DNA from: an uncultured Pelagibacteraceae bacterium
GTDB taxonomy: Bacteria; Pseudomonadota; Alphaproteobacteria; Pelagibacterales; Pelagibacteraceae
Assembly (NCBI GenBank): GCA_902611405.1
Contig: CACLZL010000009.1
Coordinates: 1-47,430 of the forward strand
Reading direction: 5' to 3'
Length of the DNA: 47,430 nucleotides
Shown here: piece after piece, positions 16,657 through 24,025 of the stretch
How positions within the stretch are numbered: the first letter of the stretch is position 1
Layout: every line of letters begins with the position of its first letter
Translations under genes and position numbers: made by a program
Notes under the pieces: model-generated
The model's input: the letters and a program-made list of their open reading frames with translations, nothing else
The model's database searches: none
Told to the model about the DNA's origin: nothing

Positions 16657-17942
16657 TGATGAAAATATTAAGTAGTAATAATAAGAAATTCGACAAATCT
16701 TTATATAATTTACTTTTACAGAGAAAAAAAAAAATTCAGTCAGATTTTGTTTCTGTAACAAATATTATTAAAGATGTTAAAAAAAATGGAGACAGGGCAT
16801 TATTAAAATATGAAAGAAAATTTAATCAAAACAACGTTATTATTCCAAGCACAAACCAAATAAATAAATCTATAAAATCTCTTGATAAAAAAGTAAAAAA
16901 AGCAATTGATATAGCATATAAAAGAATTTATAAATTTCACTCATTACAAAAATTTAAAAATATTTCTTATAAAGACAAATTACAAAATAAACTTGAATAT
17001 AAATACTTACCAATAGAATCTGTAGCAATTTATGTTCCTGGTTCATCTGCCTCATACCCATCAAGCGTATTAATGAATGCTATTCCAGCACTTGTTGCAG
17101 GAGTGAAGAGAATAGTCATGATTAATCCAGGTTTTAAAGGAAAACAAAATCCAGCTGTATTGTACGCTGCAAAAAAATGTAAAATAAAAGAAATTTATTC
17201 AATTGGAGGCCCTTCCGCGATTGCAGCAGTTTCTTATGGAACTAAAAAAATTAAAAAGGTTGACAAAATAGTTGGTCCAGGAAATGCTTTTGTTGCTGCA
17301 GCAAAAAAAGAAGTTTTTGGTGATGTTGGAATAGAGGGTATGATTGCTGGACCTTCGGAAGTGACTATAGTTTGTGATAAATACTCAAATCCTGAGTGGG
17401 TTGCAAGTGATTTAATTGGACAAGCTGAGCATGATATTCTTGCACAATGTATTTTGATTTCAAAAGATAAAAACTTGTTACATAAAGTTAAGGTTGAGAT
17501 ATTTAAACAACTAAAAGAAATCCCGAGAGCTTCTGTTGCGAGAAAAAGTTTAATTAATAATGGAATTTTAATGCATATTTCTTCTGATACTAAAATAATT
17601 AGTGTTGTAAATAAAATTGCTCCAGAACATTTAGAGTTAAATATTAAAAATTATAAATCTTTAGTTCCAAAAATAAAAAACTCAGGTTCAATATGTCTTG
17701 GAAAATATGCAGTTATGGCTATGACTGATTATAATGTTGGATCAAACCATGTACTACCAACCAACGGCTCTGCAAAATATTCTAGTGGTATAAGTGTAAA
17801 TGAATTTTATAAAAGAATTTCATACATAAACTTATCAAAAAAGGGTATTGAAAGTCTTGGACCATCAGTTATAACACTTGCAAATTATGAAGGGTTGGTC
17901 GGTCACGCTCAATCTGTAGTAAAACGAATAAGGAGAAAATAA
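16656..17942 (+). CDS. hisD: Histidinol dehydrogenase
   Basis: Final two oxidations of histidine synthesis, histidinol to histidine with two NAD. The product of about 428 residues has the [27 protein letters not shown] stretch, the [16 protein letters not shown] motif, GPSEVTIV with the QAEHD zinc ligands, and the late GSNHVLPT. I use the ATG at 16656 that overlaps the DUF2948 stop; GTG three bases earlier and ATG three bases later are alternatives. An 11-base poly-A run lies near codon 25 (RKKK). hisS-hisZ-hisG lie about 0.9 kb downstream. Confidence 0.96.
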   Translation: MMKILSSNNKKFDKSLYNLLLQRKKKIQSDFVSVTNIIKDVKKNGDRALLKYERKFNQNNVIIPSTNQINKSIKSLDKKVKKAIDIAYKRIYKFHSLQKFKNISYKDKLQNKLEYKYLPIESVAIYVPGSSASYPSSVLMNAIPALVAGVKRIVMINPGFKGKQNPAVLYAAKKCKIKEIYSIGGPSAIAAVSYGTKKIKKVDKIVGPGNAFVAAAKKEVFGDVGIEGMIAGPSEVTIVCDKYSNPEWVASDLIGQAEHDILAQCILISKDKNLLHKVKVEIFKQLKEIPRASVARKSLINNGILMHISSDTKIISVVNKIAPEHLELNIKNYKSLVPKIKNSGSICLGKYAVMAMTDYNVGSNHVLPTNGSAKYSSGISVNEFYKRISYINLSKKGIESLGPSVITLANYEGLVGHAQSVVKRIRRK

Positions 17943-17944
17943 AT

Positions 17945-18160
17945 TTGTCAAAACAAGACTTACTGGAGTTTAAAGGTGTAGTGATTGACCTCCTCCCGAA
18001 CGCTATGTTCAGAGTAAAGCTAGAAAATGGTCATACTGTTACGGCACATACTGCTGGTAAGTTGAGAAAAAATAGAATTAGAGTTCTTCAAGGTGACAAT
18101 GTAACTGTTGAAATGACACCTTACGATCTTACTAAAGGAAGAATTATCTTTAGGGGATAA
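17945..18160 (+). CDS. infA: Translation initiation factor IF-1
   Basis: A 71-residue single OB-fold protein that binds the ribosomal A site during initiation. The body ([49 protein letters not shown]) is a full-length IF-1. It starts with TTG, preceded by a strong AAGGAG ribosome-binding sequence that overlaps the end of hisD. A tRNA-Phe gene begins four bases after its stop, so the two probably share a transcript. Confidence 0.97.
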   Translation: MSKQDLLEFKGVVIDLLPNAMFRVKLENGHTVTAHTAGKLRKNRIRVLQGDNVTVEMTPYDLTKGRIIFRG

Positions 18161-18164
18161 ATAA

Positions 18165-18239
18165 GGCTGAGTAGCTCAGGAGTAGAGCAGAGCCCTGAAA
18201 AGGCTTGTGTCGGAGGTGCGAATCCTTCCTCAGCCACCA
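18165..18239 (+). tRNA. tRNA-Phe (GAA anticodon)
   Basis: Cloverleaf: perfect acceptor GGCTGAG/CTCAGCC, A73, encoded CCA; D stem GCTC/GAGC with a 7-nt loop AGGAGTA; anticodon stem GAGCC/GGCTT with loop CTGAAAA (anticodon GAA); variable GTGTC; T stem GGAGG/CCTTC with one G-T pair. The T-loop is TGCGAAT, so position 55, normally the T that becomes pseudouridine, is G, and the D-loop lacks the usual GG pair at 18-19. All stems are paired, so the gene looks functional but with an altered elbow. It lies 4 nt after infA. Confidence 0.95.
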
Positions 18240-18264
18240 CCATAAAGTTTCATCTTGAAATAAT

Positions 18265-18293
18265 CTTAAAAGAAATTACCTTAAAGATATAAT
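18265..18293 (+). promoter_or_regulatory. Candidate promoter for the cold-shock gene
   Basis: A perfect TATAAT (18288-18293) stands 17 nt downstream of CTTAAA (18265-18270), a weak -35. It would start transcription near 18300, leaving a leader of about 20 nt before the ATG at 18320. The -10 is good and the -35 poor. Confidence 0.45.
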
Positions 18294-18319
18294 AAATAAC
18301 AAAAGGAATAAAAAATAAG

Positions 18320-18532
18320 ATGAGTACATTGAAAGGCACCGTTAAGTGGTTTAATGGGAAGAAGGGTTTTGGGTTTATAGAAAGAGAAGACAAAGAAAAG
18401 GATGCATTTGTACATGCTAGCGCTGTGAAGGCTGCAGGTATGAGATATCTTAATGAAGGGGACAAATTAGAATTTACATTAGAAGATGGCCCCAAGGGCC
18501 CATCGGCAGTTAATTTAAAAAAATTAGATTAA
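18320..18532 (+). CDS. Cold-shock domain protein
   Basis: A 70-residue single cold-shock domain that binds single-stranded RNA or DNA and melts secondary structure. It contains RNP1 (KGFGFI, about residues 17-22) and RNP2 (DAFVHAS, about residues 29-35), and ends PSAVNLKKLD. It is a standalone gene with its own candidate promoter and a strong hairpin terminator, which stands out in a window otherwise packed into operons. It is CspA-like, but the exact paralogue name cannot be given. Confidence 0.95.
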   Translation: MSTLKGTVKWFNGKKGFGFIEREDKEKDAFVHASAVKAAGMRYLNEGDKLEFTLEDGPKGPSAVNLKKLD

Positions 18533-18549
18533 TTCACAAATTGTTTTAA

Positions 18550-18588
18550 AGGGCGTTGTGTCTATAAAATAGACTAACGTCCTTTTTT
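18550..18588 (+). terminator. Rho-independent terminator of the cold-shock gene
   Basis: A long stem pairs AGGGCGTT (18550-18557) with AACGTCCT (about 18576-18583, one G-T pair), and continues after a small bulge as GTCTA/TAGAC around a TAAAA loop, followed by TTTTTT. It is the clearest terminator in the window and lies 17 nt after the cold-shock stop codon. Confidence 0.85.
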
Positions 18589-18689
18589 ATTTAGCTCTTG
18601 AATATTAATTTTTATTGTCTAAAAGAACGCTATGAATATAAATATTATATATAAAAAGACTTTTAGAAGTACTCATAGAAACTGTTTCC

Positions 18690-18721
18690 ATAGCCAATAG
18701 GCTATTTATTTATATTATAAT
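18690..18721 (+). promoter_or_regulatory. Hairpin and -10 element ahead of tRNA-His-hisS
   Basis: Between the terminator and tRNA-His the DNA is AT-rich and mostly featureless. A 6-bp inverted repeat ATAGCC-AATA-GGCTAT spans 18690-18705. A TATAAT at 18716-18721 could serve as the -10 box for tRNA-His-hisS-hisZ-hisG, with a start near 18728. No good -35 is visible; the expected position falls on the inverted repeat, which could therefore be an operator, but this is conjecture. Confidence 0.35.
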
Positions 18722-18761
18722 TTTAAATCCACATAAAATAAGATAAAAACAAAGAGGATAA

Positions 18762-18836
18762 GCCCGGGTGGTGTAATGGTTAGCACGGAAGTTTGTGGAA
18801 CTTTAAGTTTGAGTTCGACTCTCAGCCCGGGTACCA
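18762..18836 (+). tRNA. tRNA-His (GTG anticodon)
   Basis: Cloverleaf: acceptor GCCCGGG/CCCGGGT (first pair G-T), A73, encoded CCA; D stem GTGT/GCAC with loop AATGGTTA; anticodon stem GAAGT/ACTTT with loop TTGTGGA (anticodon GTG); variable AAGT; T stem TTGAG/CTCAG with a canonical TTCGACT loop. The base before G1 is A (18761) and the discriminator is A73, so the near-universal G-1:C73 histidine signature is absent. This loss is known from a clade of alphaproteobacteria. The gene ends only 4 nt before the hisS start codon. Confidence 0.96.
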
Positions 18837-18840
18837 AAAA

Positions 18841-20235
18841 ATGAATAAAGAAAAAAAATTAATTCCTGGATTACCTTCAGGATTTGAAGATCGTTGGGAT
18901 AAAAAACTTCTTCTCAAAAAAAAGCTTTTAAAAGCTATTGAGAATAATTTTATTAAATTTGGAGCAGAAGCTCTGGAAACCCCTTCGTTTGAAATAAGTG
19001 AAAATATAGGATCTTTTTTGGCAGAAGATGATGCTAATCCTATGTCTGATGTATTCTCATTTGAAGATGGAGAAAAAAGTATTACTCTTAGGTACGATTT
19101 ATCGAGTCCACTAGCTAGATTTGTTGCACAAAATAATCAAGAGCTTCCATCAATCTTTAAAAGATATGCTATTCAAAATGTATTTAGGAACGAAAAGGCT
19201 GGTAACGGAAGATACAGAGAATTTATGCAAGCAGATTTTGATATCGTGGGAAATGTTAATCCTGCACAAGCGAATGCTGAGCTTTGCAATTTAGTATCAA
19301 GTACTTTGTTAGATTGTGGTCTAAAAAAAGATCAATTTACAATTAACATTAGTAACAGAAAAATAGTTCAAGGATTAATTGATGATTTAAAAATATCAGA
19401 AGAAAAGCAAGTAAAAGTAATTAGGGCAATTGATAAATTAGATAAACCAGGTTTTGGTTTAAAAGGTGTTGAAGATCTGCTTAAAAAAGAGAGAAAAGAT
19501 ATAAGTGGTGCAATCACTAAGGGTGCAGATTTAAACGATGAACAAGCGTCCGAAATAGTTAATTTTCTAAAAATTAAAGATTTAAAAGAGTTAAAAAAAA
19601 CATTAAAAAATCCATTGTCTCAAGAAGGTATAAAGGAATTAGAACAAGTATTTGAAGTATTGAGTTACAGTTCAAATTTAAATCAGGTCAAAACAAATTT
19701 TACAATTGTTAGGGGATTGGCTTATTATTCAGATTTCATTGTTGAAACAAATCTAAATTTTAAAGTTACAAATAATAAAGGTAAAGAGGTCGATATAGGT
19801 AGTGTTTGTTCTGGTGGAGCCTATGCAAAATTAATTTCGAGATTTAAAGGTATGGATATTCCAGGCACTGGAATTAGTTTTGGAGTTGATCGATTGTTAT
19901 TTGCTTTGATGCAATTAGATCAAATAAAAGTAGATAGTCAAAAACCAGTTTTAGTTTGTGTAATGGATGAAAAATATCTTAAAAAGTACTATGAAATTTT
20001 AGATTTATTAAGAAATAATAATATCAATGCTGAAATTTTTTTAGATACAAAGAAAAATTTAGGTAAGCAACTTACCTTAGCAAATAAACGTGAGTTAGAT
20101 GTTGCAATTATATGTGGTGAAAATGAATTAAATGAAAATACAGTCACCATAAAAAGCCTTAAAGGTGTTAAGGGTGAAAATAATAAAACATTTCCAAAAG
20201 AAAATTTAATTGATGAAGTCAAAAAACTTATCTGA
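18841..20235 (+). CDS. hisS: Histidyl-tRNA synthetase
   Basis: Class II synthetase that charges tRNA-His. From ATG 18841 it has 464 residues. Visible features are RYDLSSPLARFVA (about residue 83), motif 2 FRNEKAGNGRYREFMQADFD (about 117-136), the histidine-binding IVRGLAYYSDFIVE, SGGAYAKLISRF in place of the usual AGGRYDGL, motif 3 GTGISFGVDRLLFAL, and a C-terminal anticodon-binding domain from about residue 375. The sequence resembles the alphaproteobacterial HisRS type that accepts tRNA-His lacking G-1. The frame stays open upstream into tRNA-His, but those codons are rejected. No Shine-Dalgarno sequence fits, because tRNA-His ends four bases ahead. Confidence 0.95.
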   Translation: MNKEKKLIPGLPSGFEDRWDKKLLLKKKLLKAIENNFIKFGAEALETPSFEISENIGSFLAEDDANPMSDVFSFEDGEKSITLRYDLSSPLARFVAQNNQELPSIFKRYAIQNVFRNEKAGNGRYREFMQADFDIVGNVNPAQANAELCNLVSSTLLDCGLKKDQFTINISNRKIVQGLIDDLKISEEKQVKVIRAIDKLDKPGFGLKGVEDLLKKERKDISGAITKGADLNDEQASEIVNFLKIKDLKELKKTLKNPLSQEGIKELEQVFEVLSYSSNLNQVKTNFTIVRGLAYYSDFIVETNLNFKVTNNKGKEVDIGSVCSGGAYAKLISRFKGMDIPGTGISFGVDRLLFALMQLDQIKVDSQKPVLVCVMDEKYLKKYYEILDLLRNNNINAEIFLDTKKNLGKQLTLANKRELDVAIICGENELNENTVTIKSLKGVKGENNKTFPKENLIDEVKKLI

Positions 20236-21262
20236 AAATATCCTTAGATCAGTAAAATCAAAGGGTTTTAAATACATTGATTTACCCTCAGTAATTGAGG
20301 CTAATCACATTGTTCAAAGATCTGGAGAAAATTTTAGAAAGTTTATCTTCTCTTTTACTGATCAGAATGGAAGTGAATTATGTTTAAGACCAGATTTGAC
20401 AATCGCATCTTGTTTAAGATATTTGGAAAATAATATAAAGGGTAAGGAAAAAATTTTTTATAGTGGTCAAGCTTATCGAAAATCACAAAACAAAAAAGAC
20501 TCAATCATTAGAAATCAAATAGGATTTGAAATTTTAGGATCTAAGAATGAGAAAAATGATGATAAAGAAATTATAAATACATCTCTTAAATCACTTCAAA
20601 ATATCAAATATTCTTCAGGAACACTTACTATTGGAAATATTGAAATATTTAATTTGTTAATTTCAAAATTAGATATTCCAAAGAGATGGAAGCTAAGATT
20701 GTCTAGGCACTTCTGGAGAGAAGAATATTTTAATGATTTATTAAGAAGATTAGAAACTAATTCAGATGTTGATCCAACAATTGTAGAAATAGATAAAAAG
20801 CGTTACATGAAAATGCTTAAAGAAGATTTATCAAATATTGTAGCAGGAAGAACAATTAATGAAATATTAAAAAGATTTGATCAAAAAATAAAAGATCCTA
20901 GAAGAGCTAGTAAAGGAAAAAATGTTTCAAAAATAATAAAAGATTTCTTAAAAATAAAATGTCCAATAAATAAAGCAGCCATAGAGTTAAATAAATTTTT
21001 TAAAAAAAACAGAATAAATTTAGCTGTAGATCAAAAATATTTTCCAATCTCTAATAACAAGGTTTCAAAATTAAATGTAGTCTTTTCAGCATCTTTTGGA
21101 AGGCAATTAGAATATTACACCGGTATGGTTTTTAAAATTGATATTAAATTTAAAAACTCATTAAAAAATATTATTAATGGTGGTCGTTATGATGGTCTGA
21201 TTTCAGATTTAGGATCAAAAAAACAAACCCCAGCAGTAGGTGCTGCTTTAAATTTATATTAG
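20213..21262 (+). CDS. hisZ: ATP phosphoribosyltransferase regulatory subunit
   Basis: HisZ is a catalytically dead HisRS paralogue that activates short-form HisG. The product (349 residues from ATG 20213) has class II synthetase-like segments such as LRPDLTIASCLRYL (about residue 62), YSGQAYRKSQNKK, LEYYTGMVFKI and INGGRYDGLISDLG, but no anticodon-binding domain. The start overlaps hisS by 23 nt; a TTG three bases earlier is an alternative. It is followed after 2 nt by hisG, its partner. hisS-hisZ-hisG is a conserved alphaproteobacterial trio. Confidence 0.93.
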   Translation: MKSKNLSENILRSVKSKGFKYIDLPSVIEANHIVQRSGENFRKFIFSFTDQNGSELCLRPDLTIASCLRYLENNIKGKEKIFYSGQAYRKSQNKKDSIIRNQIGFEILGSKNEKNDDKEIINTSLKSLQNIKYSSGTLTIGNIEIFNLLISKLDIPKRWKLRLSRHFWREEYFNDLLRRLETNSDVDPTIVEIDKKRYMKMLKEDLSNIVAGRTINEILKRFDQKIKDPRRASKGKNVSKIIKDFLKIKCPINKAAIELNKFFKKNRINLAVDQKYFPISNNKVSKLNVVFSASFGRQLEYYTGMVFKIDIKFKNSLKNIINGGRYDGLISDLGSKKQTPAVGAALNLY

Positions 21263-21264
21263 TA

Positions 21265-21957
21265 ATGAAAAAAAATTTTTTAAATATTGGAATCCCAAGC
21301 AAAGGTAGACTTAGAAAAGATGTTTTAAATATTTTTAAAAAAAATAAATTAAATCTTATTTCTGAAAGAGGAGAGAGAGATCTATTAGGATCAATAAAAC
21401 AATTTAAAAATATTAAGATTTTATATCTTCATGCAAGAGAGATTATCGAAAGACTTGGAGACGGATCTTTAGATATAGGTTTTTCTGGTTTTGATTTATT
21501 GAAAGAGAGTGAAATAAACACTCAAAAAAAAATTAATGTTTTAAAAAGATATAATTTTGGTAAGGCTACATTGGTGGTTGCAATTCCTGATCCATGGATA
21601 GATGTTCAAACAGTTGCAGATTTAGAGGAAATTGCATTTGAATTTAAAGATAAGAAAAAAAAAAGATTAAGAGTAGCAACAAAATATCCAAACCTAACAA
21701 GGGAATTTTTGTTTTCAAAGGGTGTTACTCAATTCAAATTAATTGATAGTTTGGGTGCAACTGAAGCTTATCCATTTACAGGTTCTGCGGAAATAATTAC
21801 AGATATCTCTTCTACTGGAGAAACATTAAAAGCAAATAACCTACGTATTTTAAAGGATGGAGAAATACTTAGATCAGAGGCTTGTATGATGATTTCTAAG
21901 TCATCAAGTAATAAAATGGGCCTTCAAAAAATAGTAAAGTTACTTTCTAAAAATTAA
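21265..21957 (+). CDS. hisG: ATP phosphoribosyltransferase, short form
   Basis: First enzyme of histidine synthesis, joining ATP and PRPP. At 230 residues it lacks the C-terminal regulatory domain of long HisG, which fits the need for HisZ encoded directly upstream. Motifs are IGIPSKGRLRKD at the N-terminus, the DIGFSGFDLL segment, and the PRPP loop EIITDISSTGETL (about residues 176-188). The 3' end overlaps by 18 nt a small convergent membrane-peptide ORF. Confidence 0.95.
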   Translation: MKKNFLNIGIPSKGRLRKDVLNIFKKNKLNLISERGERDLLGSIKQFKNIKILYLHAREIIERLGDGSLDIGFSGFDLLKESEINTQKKINVLKRYNFGKATLVVAIPDPWIDVQTVADLEEIAFEFKDKKKKRLRVATKYPNLTREFLFSKGVTQFKLIDSLGATEAYPFTGSAEIITDISSTGETLKANNLRILKDGEILRSEACMMISKSSSNKMGLQKIVKLLSKN

Positions 21958-22071
21958 GTCTTTCCAATAAATTAGTATAATTTTTATAATATTAAGGTTT
22001 CTACCTATTGCGTATAAAGTTACAATACCTACAATAACAAAGAATATTTTAATTATGAAAGATAATTCCAT
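21940..22071 (-). CDS. Small membrane peptide downstream of rmuC
   Basis: An ORF of 43 residues read directly from the minus strand, ATG 22071 to TAA 21940. Its translation starts MELSFIIKIFFVIVGIVTLY, followed by AIGRNLNIIKIILIYWKDLIFRK. This gives one strongly hydrophobic N-terminal helix and a second amphipathic hydrophobic segment with a basic end. I do not recognise it. It begins 4 nt after the rmuC stop, in the same direction, as expected for an operon partner, and it fills an otherwise empty gap. It overlaps hisG by 18 nt. With AT-rich DNA a hydrophobic ORF can arise by chance, so confidence is moderate. Confidence 0.5.
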   Translation of the reverse strand: MELSFIIKIFFVIVGIVTLYAIGRNLNIIKIILIYWKDLIFRK

Positions 22072-22075
22072 TTGA

Positions 22076-23245
22076 TTAGTTTAACTTATCTTTGTCTTCC
22101 TCTGGATCTGTAACTTCAGTAATATTTGCTTGCTCAGGTGGTATTTCAGGAATTTGTTTTCCAGGTATTACGCCATGCTCATCTTCAAGTTTTTTTATTT
22201 GCTTCTCTAATCCTTGTGAACCCCAAGATTTTGTAACTAGGCTTTGTAGTTGATTTGCATGAGTTTTATATGATTGAAGTGCTCCTTTAATTGCAGTTTT
22301 AACATCTGAATATTTATCAAATATCTTACTAGCAGAGGTTATGATTTTACTTATATTTTCAATTTGCTTCTTTTCACTTTTGATTTGTTCAAAAACCTTA
22401 ATCATATTTAACAGCTCAGTAGGGGACGATAAAATAAAGTTAGCTTTAAGAGCCTCTGTTTGAAGAGTTTTGTCTGCATCAAGTGTTACAGAATATAAGC
22501 TTGATGCTGGGAAAAAAACAATAACCGACTGTAAAGATTTTATTCCATATAGTTTGTTATAATTCTTCTTATTTAAACCTTTTGGTCCAAACAAGTGATT
22601 TCTAACTGATGCTATATGGTCTTTAAGATATTGTTTTTTTCGACTTTCATCTTTCTCATTAATATATTTTGTCCAATGAGTTAAAGACATTTTGGCATCA
22701 ATGATATAATTTCTCTCTGGAAATTTTACAAGCATATCAGGAATTACATCTTTCTCTTCATTACCTTCAATGTCATAAGTTGTCTGTTTTTTTTGTGGAA
22801 AAAAATCTCTATCTTTTACAAGATTTGCACTTTCTAAAAGATTTTCTAAAATTTCTTGATTAAATTTTCCTTGATATGTGATGTTAGTTGTAAGTTTTTC
22901 CCACCAATTCGTGTGTCGTGCTATTGCTTCATCATGTTTATTAATTGCTTTTTCAGAAATTGACTTGTATTCACCTACTCCTTCAACGATACCGTCAACT
23001 TTCTTATAAAGATTTGAAACCTCTAATTTTTTATCGTCAAGTTGTTTTTTTAAGTCTTTTTTTGCATCTTCTGCAGCTTTTATCTCTGCCTCTTTTGTAG
23101 CTAAATCTATTTGAGATTTTTTTAATTCTTCTTCTTTTAATTTCATTTCATCAATAGATGCTTGATTGCTTTTTGGTTTAAGTAAAAAAAACCAAACAAC
23201 ACCAAATGCTACAAAACCTACTATTACTCCTAAAATTGCTTCCAT
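22076..23245 (-). CDS. rmuC: RmuC family DNA recombination protein
   Basis: RmuC proteins limit recombination-driven rearrangements at inverted repeats and carry a nuclease-like fold. This 389-residue copy has one N-terminal membrane anchor (residues 2-21), a charged coiled-coil (about 30-85), and the RmuC domain with a PD-(D/E)XK-like core: IPDMLVKFPERNYIIDAKMSL (split by positions, about 166-186), GPKGLNKKNY and VIVFFPASSLYSVTL. The anchored coiled-coil layout is the family norm. It is divergent from the exonuclease gene at 23321 across 75 bp, so regulation may be shared. It forms part of a nuclease cluster (see findings). Confidence 0.93.
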   Translation of the reverse strand: MEAILGVIVGFVAFGVVWFFLLKPKSNQASIDEMKLKEEELKKSQIDLATKEAEIKAAEDAKKDLKKQLDDKKLEVSNLYKKVDGIVEGVGEYKSISEKAINKHDEAIARHTNWWEKLTTNITYQGKFNQEILENLLESANLVKDRDFFPQKKQTTYDIEGNEEKDVIPDMLVKFPERNYIIDAKMSLTHWTKYINEKDESRKKQYLKDHIASVRNHLFGPKGLNKKNYNKLYGIKSLQSVIVFFPASSLYSVTLDADKTLQTEALKANFILSSPTELLNMIKVFEQIKSEKKQIENISKIITSASKIFDKYSDVKTAIKGALQSYKTHANQLQSLVTKSWGSQGLEKQIKKLEDEHGVIPGKQIPEIPPEQANITEVTDPEEDKDKLN

Positions 23246-23320
23246 AATTTAATTTAAACTATTATCATATCTAGTAGATAATTATTAAACTTAATAGTAC
23301 AAGTTATCACCCGATTCATC

Positions 23321-24019
23321 ATGAAATGGAATAAAAAATATGACTACCCTACATCCTCAAGAGCAACTGTGGATGGAATTAGAAGATATCTTTTAGGTGA
23401 GAAAAAACTACCAAGTGTTACCTCAATACTAGATGCAACAAAATCAGAGGAAGATAAGGCTGCTCTTGCTAATTGGCGTGAAAGAACAGGTCAAAAAGAA
23501 GCTGAAGCGATAACAAAAGCAGCAAGTAGTAGAGGGTCTCAAATGCACAATTATTTAGAGTCTTACCTTTTGGGAAGAGAGAATTTAAGTTTTTTTGAGG
23601 AAAATGAACAATACAAAAAAATGGCTAAAGAGATAATTGATAAAGGATTAACAAATAGATTAGAGGAAATATGGGGAACTGAATGTACTCTTTATTATCC
23701 TGAAAAATATGCTGGCACTGCAGATTGTGTAGGAGTTTATGAGGGAAAAGAGACAATAATTGATTTTAAACAAAGTAATAAACCAAAAAAAATTGAGTAT
23801 ATAGATACTTGGTTGTTACAGACTGCAGCATATTCTCTTGCTCATAATATTGTGTATAATTCACAAATCGTTTCTTGTGTAATTTTAGTTTGCACTGTAG
23901 ATAATTTATTTCAAGAATTTAAAATTAAAGGCCCTGAATTAATAACCTATCAAAATTTATTTTTAGGAAGATTAAAAAAATTTCATGAGCTTTCAAATTT
24001 AAATCAAACACTTATATAG
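23321..24019 (+). CDS. PD-(D/E)XK exonuclease, MGME1-like
   Basis: A 232-residue predicted nuclease. LPSVTSILDATKSEED (residues 30-45), followed by LANWRERTG and SRGSQMHNYLESYL (about 69-82), matches the layout of mitochondrial genome maintenance exonuclease 1 and related phage and bacterial PD-(D/E)XK nucleases that trim single-stranded DNA ends. The catalytic core is GTADCVG followed by IIDFKQS (about residues 126-147), and a QTAAYSLAH helix completes the RecB-nuclease-like motif. The next gene, 6 nt downstream, is a 3'-5' exonuclease. The family assignment is from motif reading; the polarity of the activity is inferred. Confidence 0.8.
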   Translation: MKWNKKYDYPTSSRATVDGIRRYLLGEKKLPSVTSILDATKSEEDKAALANWRERTGQKEAEAITKAASSRGSQMHNYLESYLLGRENLSFFEENEQYKKMAKEIIDKGLTNRLEEIWGTECTLYYPEKYAGTADCVGVYEGKETIIDFKQSNKPKKIEYIDTWLLQTAAYSLAHNIVYNSQIVSCVILVCTVDNLFQEFKIKGPELITYQNLFLGRLKKFHELSNLNQTLI

Positions 24020-24025
24020 AAAATA

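Noticed and set aside
16727..16737. A11 run in hisD as programmed frameshift
   Set aside because: It lies near codon 25 within a normal RKKK stretch; a shift would only abort synthesis, with no sensible short product.
18618..18667. Inverted repeat TCTAAAAG...CTTTTAGA downstream of the cold-shock terminator
   Set aside because: The arms are 8 bp and AT-rich, 34 nt apart; expected by chance in such DNA and unsupported by other features.
18793..18840. Upstream in-frame extension of hisS (16 codons)
   Set aside because: It lies inside the tRNA-His gene; family alignment starts at the MNKEKKLIPG methionine at 18841.
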